From NCBI GenBank assembly GCA_028701555.1, contig JAQVQN010000042.1, positions 1-10,771 of the forward strand: a DNA stretch of 10,771 bases, in the 5' to 3' direction. The notes beneath the pieces were generated by a model. The model was not told the DNA's origin, made no database searches, and saw only the letters and a list, made by a program, of their open reading frames with translations. Shown here in pieces: positions 7,905-10,771 of the stretch. The position numbers were made by a program, and so were the translations under genes. Origin of the DNA: Kiritimatiellia bacterium (GTDB lineage: Bacteria; Verrucomicrobiota; Kiritimatiellia; RFP12; UBA1067). The first letter of the stretch is position 1, and every line of letters begins with the position of its first letter.

Positions 7905-8318
7905 TTATCCGTCAGCGATCAAACGTCGCTGAATCTCCTCAAGCTCCTCGGGGCCGTCGTATTTCAAAGATGTCCAACTCACGCCGCTGCTGTTCCACCG
8001 CGGCACCACATGGAAATGCACATGCGGCACAACCTGCGTCGCGCACGCTCCGTTATTCTGCACAATATTGAAACCGTCGCAGGGCAACCTTGCCAGCAGC
8101 ATCGCAGCCACCTTCTGTACCGCCGCCCCGAGCGGAGGAATCTGCGCGGAGGGCAGATCGGTGAAGTACACGGCGTGGAATTTCGGCACAACCAGCACAT
8201 GCCCTTTTTCAAAAGGCGCTATGTCTAAAAAAGCGACGGTGGAATGGTCTTCATACACCTTGTAACAAGGTATCTGACCTGCCACGATCTTGCAGAACAC
8301 GCAATTACTGTCTGTCAT
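7905..8318 (-). CDS. HIT-family nucleotide-binding protein (Hint/HinT-like)
   Basis: The product is 137 residues, the usual size of single-domain HIT proteins. It shows CVFCKIVAGQIPCYKVYED at the N-terminus (C6 and C9 are a possible zinc pair), FLDIAPFEKGHVLVVPK, and the histidine triad HVHFHVVPR with H99, H101 and H103. Hint-type members hydrolyse nucleoside phosphoramidates and related adenylates, with the middle histidine as nucleophile; others are dinucleoside polyphosphate hydrolases. The segment before the triad reads ACATQVV where most relatives have AGQ, a small oddity in the phosphate-binding loop. GAGGGG six bases before the ATG fixes the start. It lies between the HAD gene (88 bases upstream) and the Minf_1886-family gene (about 20 bases downstream). 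The physiological substrate cannot be read from sequence. Confidence 0.95.
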   Translation of the reverse strand: MTDSNCVFCKIVAGQIPCYKVYEDHSTVAFLDIAPFEKGHVLVVPKFHAVYFTDLPSAQIPPLGAAVQKVAAMLLARLPCDGFNIVQNNGACATQVVPHVHFHVVPRWNSSGVSWTSLKYDGPEELEEIQRRLIADG

Positions 8319-8365
8319 GGTTGCCCCTCATTAAAAAGGAAAACATGGCTCTATTAAAACAGATC

Positions 8366-8389
8366 ATCCGTCCGTAATAAAGAACGGAT
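8366..8389 (-). terminator. Weak stem-loop between the HAD and HIT genes
   Basis: ATCCGT at 8366-8371 pairs with ACGGAT at 8384-8389; an alternative TCCGT at 8371-8375 pairs with the same right arm. On the minus strand, about a dozen bases past the stem comes GTTTTAAT, a poor uridine tract. It could partially terminate or stabilise the 3' end of the HAD transcript, but the stem is short and the call is tentative. Confidence 0.2.
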
Positions 8390-8406
8390 TACCGGCACGT
8401 CCGCTC

Positions 8407-9090
8407 TTAAACGGCCAGCTTATGGCCCGTGACCTTTTCCACAAGCTCCCGGGCAGGGCAGGGCTTGCATAGGTCGTCGAAGCCCTTAATGATTGCCGAA
8501 GGTGCATATTCGGCCAGCACGTCGGCCGGATATGAACTGGTCAACGCGATCACGCGCATGCCGGCGGCCTTAGCCGACTGTATGCCGGCTATGGCGTCCT
8601 CGAAAACCAGGCACCGGTCGGGATCGAGTCCAAGCCTGGCAGCGGCCAATTGGTAAATCTCCGGATCGGGCTTACAATTTTTAACATGCGTGGCATCAAC
8701 CACCTCATTGAAATAGTGCCGGATATTCAAACCGTCCAAGACGAATTTGACGTTCTCCTCCGGGGCAGAGGTCGCGACCCCGCACATGATCTTTTTCCCG
8801 CGGGCGAATTCCAGCAACGTGATCAAGCCAGTGGGCGCGGCCAGATGCGGCGCGAATATCTTCCGGTAAAGCGCCTCTTTCTCAACCGTTGAACGCTCGA
8901 CCTCGTTGTCTGTCGGCTCACGGTCTAGAAGAAATCGCATGTACTCGCGATTGTTGAAACCGAGACGCCTTTTTATCTCGTCCACAGTCAGCTCGCGCCC
9001 GAACAGGCGGGCATATTCAGTCCAGGCCAAAACATGATAGTCCGAGTTGTCGGCCAAGACTCCGTCCATATCAAAAATCAATGCACTCAT
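8407..9090 (-). CDS. HAD-superfamily hydrolase, beta-phosphoglucomutase-like
   Basis: The product is 227 residues from the ATG at 9090. HAD motif I is FDMDGVL with nucleophile D7 and acid/base D9; H19 and W23 in DYHVLAW match the beta-phosphoglucomutase subgroup with a helical cap (residues about 15-85). Motif II is GVATSAP, motif III the lysine in NCKPDPEIY, and motif IV VFEDAIAGIQSAKAAGM supplies E and D for magnesium. It should be a cytosolic sugar-phosphate phosphatase or phosphoglucomutase; these two cannot be told apart here, and no maltose phosphorylase-type neighbour is present to support the mutase. An in-frame GTG at 9144 would add 18 residues and overlap the upstream gene; the ATG places motif I at the expected residue 7, so I prefer it, although no Shine-Dalgarno sequence precedes it. 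The start is 28 bases after the oxidoreductase stop. Confidence 0.92.
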   Translation of the reverse strand: MSALIFDMDGVLADNSDYHVLAWTEYARLFGRELTVDEIKRRLGFNNREYMRFLLDREPTDNEVERSTVEKEALYRKIFAPHLAAPTGLITLLEFARGKKIMCGVATSAPEENVKFVLDGLNIRHYFNEVVDATHVKNCKPDPEIYQLAAARLGLDPDRCLVFEDAIAGIQSAKAAGMRVIALTSSYPADVLAEYAPSAIIKGFDDLCKPCPARELVEKVTGHKLAV

Positions 9091-9118
9091 GCGAACGTAT
9101 TTTAGCAGAACGTCACCT

Positions 9119-10459
9119 TCACGTAGAGCGCAAAAAAACCTCACGCGCCGGATCCCATTTGAGCGAGCGCTCCTGTTTGAAGGAGGCTGTTACCAAATGA
9201 CCTAGCGCGGCTGCCCTGTGCCCGATCTCCTCGTGCGCACTCGGCTTTTGACGGCTCTTGATGCATTCAAGCCAGTTCGTGTGATGATTGTTAGCTCCGC
9301 TGATCACACGCGTCTTTAACTTCATCTCATCGAATATGCTGTCCGGTCCTCCCTGTATCTGCTTGCCGTTCTCATACATCACGTTCAGCCACCCGCGCTC
9401 GCCCACGAACAGGCCCCCGAACATGCCGAAAAGCTGCGCGTCTTCAGGAACCGCTTTATAAAGATTTTTAACCTGGCTCCAGTCGTCAATATGGTGCAAA
9501 AGAATCCCGTTGGCGTAGCGGCAGGTCAATGTCGGATACTGCCCGCCCGAAGGATGCATGATCTCCACCGGCCCGCTCTCTTCCATGCCTAGCGCGTATT
9601 GTATCACGTCAGCCGCGTGCGAATGGTAGCTGGTCGTATTGCCATTTCCGAAATCCTCGCAGAAGTTCCACGGTACCACCTTCGGAATCGGATTCATGTG
9701 ATAATGATGATTGTAGGGATGCCACGGCGCGGAGCCCACCCACAACTTCCAGTCAAGCCCCTCCGGCACCGGCTCTTCAGGCAGAGTCGGGTTAAGCGGA
9801 AAGCGCGACTTGCCGACAGTCGGAACATTCTGCCAGGCCCAATGGGTGTAAACCGCTTTTATTTTGCCCAGACCGCCTGACCTGATGAAATTGATCGCAT
9901 GATGCAAAGTGGACATTGAACGGTATTGCGACCCGGTCTGGAAAACCCGGCCGTTCGCGCGCACCGCCTCGACCAGCTTGCGCCCTTGCTCCACACTCAT
10001 CGACACCGGCTTTTCGCAGTACACGTCCTTGCCCGCCTTGACAGCATCTATCGATATGGGACTGTGCCAGTGATCGGTCGTGGCGATCAATACTGCGTCG
10101 ATATCCTTGCGCACCAGTATCTCGCGGTAGTCGTTATACGCGGCGCACCCCTTGTAGGCTCCACTGGCCCGCTCGTCAGCATAGTGCGCGTCCACTGTCT
10201 CCTTGCCCTCAACGCAACGCGTGCGGTCGACATCACACACAGCCAGCACCTGCACGTCACGGTCCCCCACCAAGCGCGCCAGATGACCGCGCCCCATGCA
10301 CCCCCGTCCTATCAGCCCCACCGTGATCCGGTTGCTGGGCGCTGTGGCACCGTCGGCACCCAAAGCCGACGACCTGATCAAATGCGGCAAGGCCAACGCC
10401 GCCGCACTGCCAATGAACCCCCGCCTTGTGAAAGCGGGCTTATTCTGAATTCCCCTCAT
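9119..10459 (-). CDS. Gfo/Idh/MocA-family oxidoreductase with Tat signal
   Basis: The product is 446 residues. A twin-arginine export signal, FTRRGFIGSAAALALPHLI (R12-R13), is followed by a Rossmann fold with GLIGRGCMGRGH (G51, G53, G56), VLAVCDVD ending strand 2, ATTDHWH at 127-132 and the family EKP motif at 149-151. The C-terminal substrate domain runs from about 165 and includes the HSHAADVIQYALG segment. Relatives are NAD(P)-dependent dehydrogenases of sugars or cyclitols, often with a tightly held cofactor; folding before Tat export would explain a periplasmic nicotinamide enzyme. The substrate is unknown. A GGGGGA ribosome site a few bases before the ATG at 10459 fixes the start. The gene upstream on the same strand encodes an isomerase/epimerase-like protein, a pairing common in these bacteria, and the downstream HAD gene starts 28 bases after the stop, suggesting joint transcription. 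Confidence 0.95.
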   Translation of the reverse strand: MRGIQNKPAFTRRGFIGSAAALALPHLIRSSALGADGATAPSNRITVGLIGRGCMGRGHLARLVGDRDVQVLAVCDVDRTRCVEGKETVDAHYADERASGAYKGCAAYNDYREILVRKDIDAVLIATTDHWHSPISIDAVKAGKDVYCEKPVSMSVEQGRKLVEAVRANGRVFQTGSQYRSMSTLHHAINFIRSGGLGKIKAVYTHWAWQNVPTVGKSRFPLNPTLPEEPVPEGLDWKLWVGSAPWHPYNHHYHMNPIPKVVPWNFCEDFGNGNTTSYHSHAADVIQYALGMEESGPVEIMHPSGGQYPTLTCRYANGILLHHIDDWSQVKNLYKAVPEDAQLFGMFGGLFVGERGWLNVMYENGKQIQGGPDSIFDEMKLKTRVISGANNHHTNWLECIKSRQKPSAHEEIGHRAAALGHLVTASFKQERSLKWDPAREVFLRST

Positions 10460-10516
10460 ACTTCCCCCTTTGTCTATAACTTGGCCATTTTGTCATACGA
10501 AGGCCGTGTTGAAAAC

Positions 10517-10570
10517 GGTAGGGCGGTTTCCCCGAAACCGCCGCGGACGCCTCGGGGAGGCGTCCCTACC
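10517..10570. repeat. 54-bp double-hairpin palindromic element (REP/BIME-like)
   Basis: Two adjacent perfect 9-bp stems, GGCGGTTTC/GAAACCGCC at 10522-10542 and GGACGCCTC/GAGGCGTCC at 10545-10565, have three-base loops CCC and GGG. They are enclosed by GGTAGGG at 10517-10523 and CCCTACC at 10564-10570, of which five base pairs are free to form an outer stem. The two 27-base halves are diverged inverted copies of each other; the differences sit in the stems and are compensated so that each hairpin still pairs. The loop regions TCCCCGA and TCGGGGA are exact reverse complements. It sits between the isomerase-like gene and the oxidoreductase. It resembles paired repetitive extragenic palindromes; whether it recurs in the genome cannot be seen from one copy. 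Confidence 0.8.
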
Positions 10571-10571
10571 A

Positions 10572-10600
10572 ATAACTTCATTGTTCGATGTTCAAGTTAT
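10572..10600. repeat. AT-rich inverted repeat ATAACTT/AAGTTAT
   Basis: ATAACTT at 10572-10578 is the exact reverse complement of AAGTTAT at 10594-10600, with 15 bases between that contain GTTCGATGTTC. It directly abuts the double hairpin. A 7-bp AT-rich stem with a long loop is weak as RNA but could be a protein-binding site or part of the same repeat unit. A further ATAACTT occurs near 10475. Confidence 0.4.
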
Positions 10601-10612
10601 CACCATCGTTTT

Positions 10613-10630
10613 CGCCCGGAACCCCGGGCG
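10613..10630 (-). terminator. GC-rich hairpin after the isomerase-like gene
   Basis: CGCCCGG at 10613-10619 and CCGGGCG at 10624-10630 form a 7-bp all-GC stem with a four-base loop, starting ten bases past the stop codon at 10640-10642 in the direction of transcription. It is followed on the minus strand by AAAACG rather than a uridine run, so it is not a textbook intrinsic terminator; it may pause polymerase or protect the 3' end. Confidence 0.35.
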
Positions 10631-10639
10631 GCTGGCTAA

Positions 10640-10771
10640 TCAACTGATCTTCATGCTGACCCGGTTGAAGAATTCGGCGCACTGCCCGACTGCCGCCAGG
10701 TTGTCCGTGAAATCGCGCGAGTACTCCAGACCGAACATCACCGGCTCAATTTTAAGTTCACGTGCTTTACG
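10640..10771 (-). CDS. Sugar phosphate isomerase/epimerase-like protein (C-terminal 43 residues only)
   Basis: Reading inward from the right edge gives 43 residues before a TGA at 10642-10640. The segment EPVMFGLEYSRDFTDNLAAV, then CAEFFNRV, matches the last strand and helix of xylose-isomerase-like TIM-barrel proteins of the sugar phosphate isomerase/epimerase family, which often end with a similar acidic-aromatic segment and a phenylalanine-asparagine pair. The N-terminal bulk, including any metal ligands, lies outside the window, so the reaction cannot be named. Its position upstream of a Tat-signal Gfo/Idh/MocA gene on the same strand fits the frequent pairing of these families in sugar or cyclitol catabolism. 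The assignment rests on a short tail and the neighbourhood. Confidence 0.6.
   Translation of the reverse strand, partial: RKARELKIEPVMFGLEYSRDFTDNLAAVGQCAEFFNRVSMKIS

Noticed and set aside
9091..9144. Extended GTG start for the HAD hydrolase overlapping the oxidoreductase gene
   Set aside because: The extension lacks homology to HAD proteins, which begin a few residues before the DxDG motif, as the ATG at 9090 does.
9926..10639. Open frame of 237 codons on the plus strand spanning the oxidoreductase start and the palindromic element
   Set aside because: Most of it is antisense to the conserved Rossmann domain, and its C-terminal part is simply the hairpin element translated; no family resemblance.

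Overview
The window reads as an ordinary bacterial chromosome segment, densely coded on both strands, with about ten complete genes, one truncated at each edge, and no intergenic stretch over 300 bases. It most resembles the PVC group (Kiritimatiellota, Lentisphaerota or Verrucomicrobiota). That inference rests on a Minf_1886-family protein, a Tat-exported Gfo/Idh/MocA oxidoreductase next to a xylose-isomerase-like TIM-barrel protein, a secreted GH78-type rhamnosidase, and a moderately high-GC genome with palindromic intergenic repeats. No rRNA, tRNA, CRISPR array, transposase or phage gene is visible.

Layout. At the left edge, on the minus strand, is the N-terminal two thirds of a TatD-family metal-dependent hydrolase. 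Divergent from it on the plus strand are three genes: a YejA-like family 5 extracellular solute-binding protein (702-2471), a DEDDh 3'-5' exonuclease with an ExoX-like C-terminal domain (2524-3324), and a secreted alpha-L-rhamnosidase-like glycoside hydrolase (3405-5807). The rest is on the minus strand and converges on the hydrolase. In order of transcription it reads: the end of a sugar phosphate isomerase/epimerase-like protein (10771-10640), a Tat-signal Gfo/Idh/MocA oxidoreductase (10459-9119), a beta-phosphoglucomutase-like HAD hydrolase (9090-8407), a HIT-family protein (8318-7905), a Minf_1886-family protein (7883-7452), phosphatidylserine decarboxylase psd (7342-6671) and phosphatidylserine synthase pssA (6666-5827).

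How the genes work together. psd and pssA are four bases apart and encode the two successive steps from CDP-diacylglycerol to phosphatidylethanolamine. The isomerase-like, oxidoreductase and HAD genes look like a small carbohydrate-metabolism group, and the rhamnosidase and the peptide-type binding protein point to uptake and breakdown of external polymers and oligopeptides. The binding protein has no permease or ATPase genes beside it in this window.

The non-coding structure worth attention is in the 180-base gap 10460-10639. It holds a 54-bp double hairpin whose two halves are diverged inverted copies with exactly complementary loops, then an AT-rich inverted repeat, then a GC-rich hairpin just after the isomerase stop codon. 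The gap before psd carries three spaced TTTCATG copies. I see no convincing undescribed multi-gene system here; the repeat elements are the best leads.
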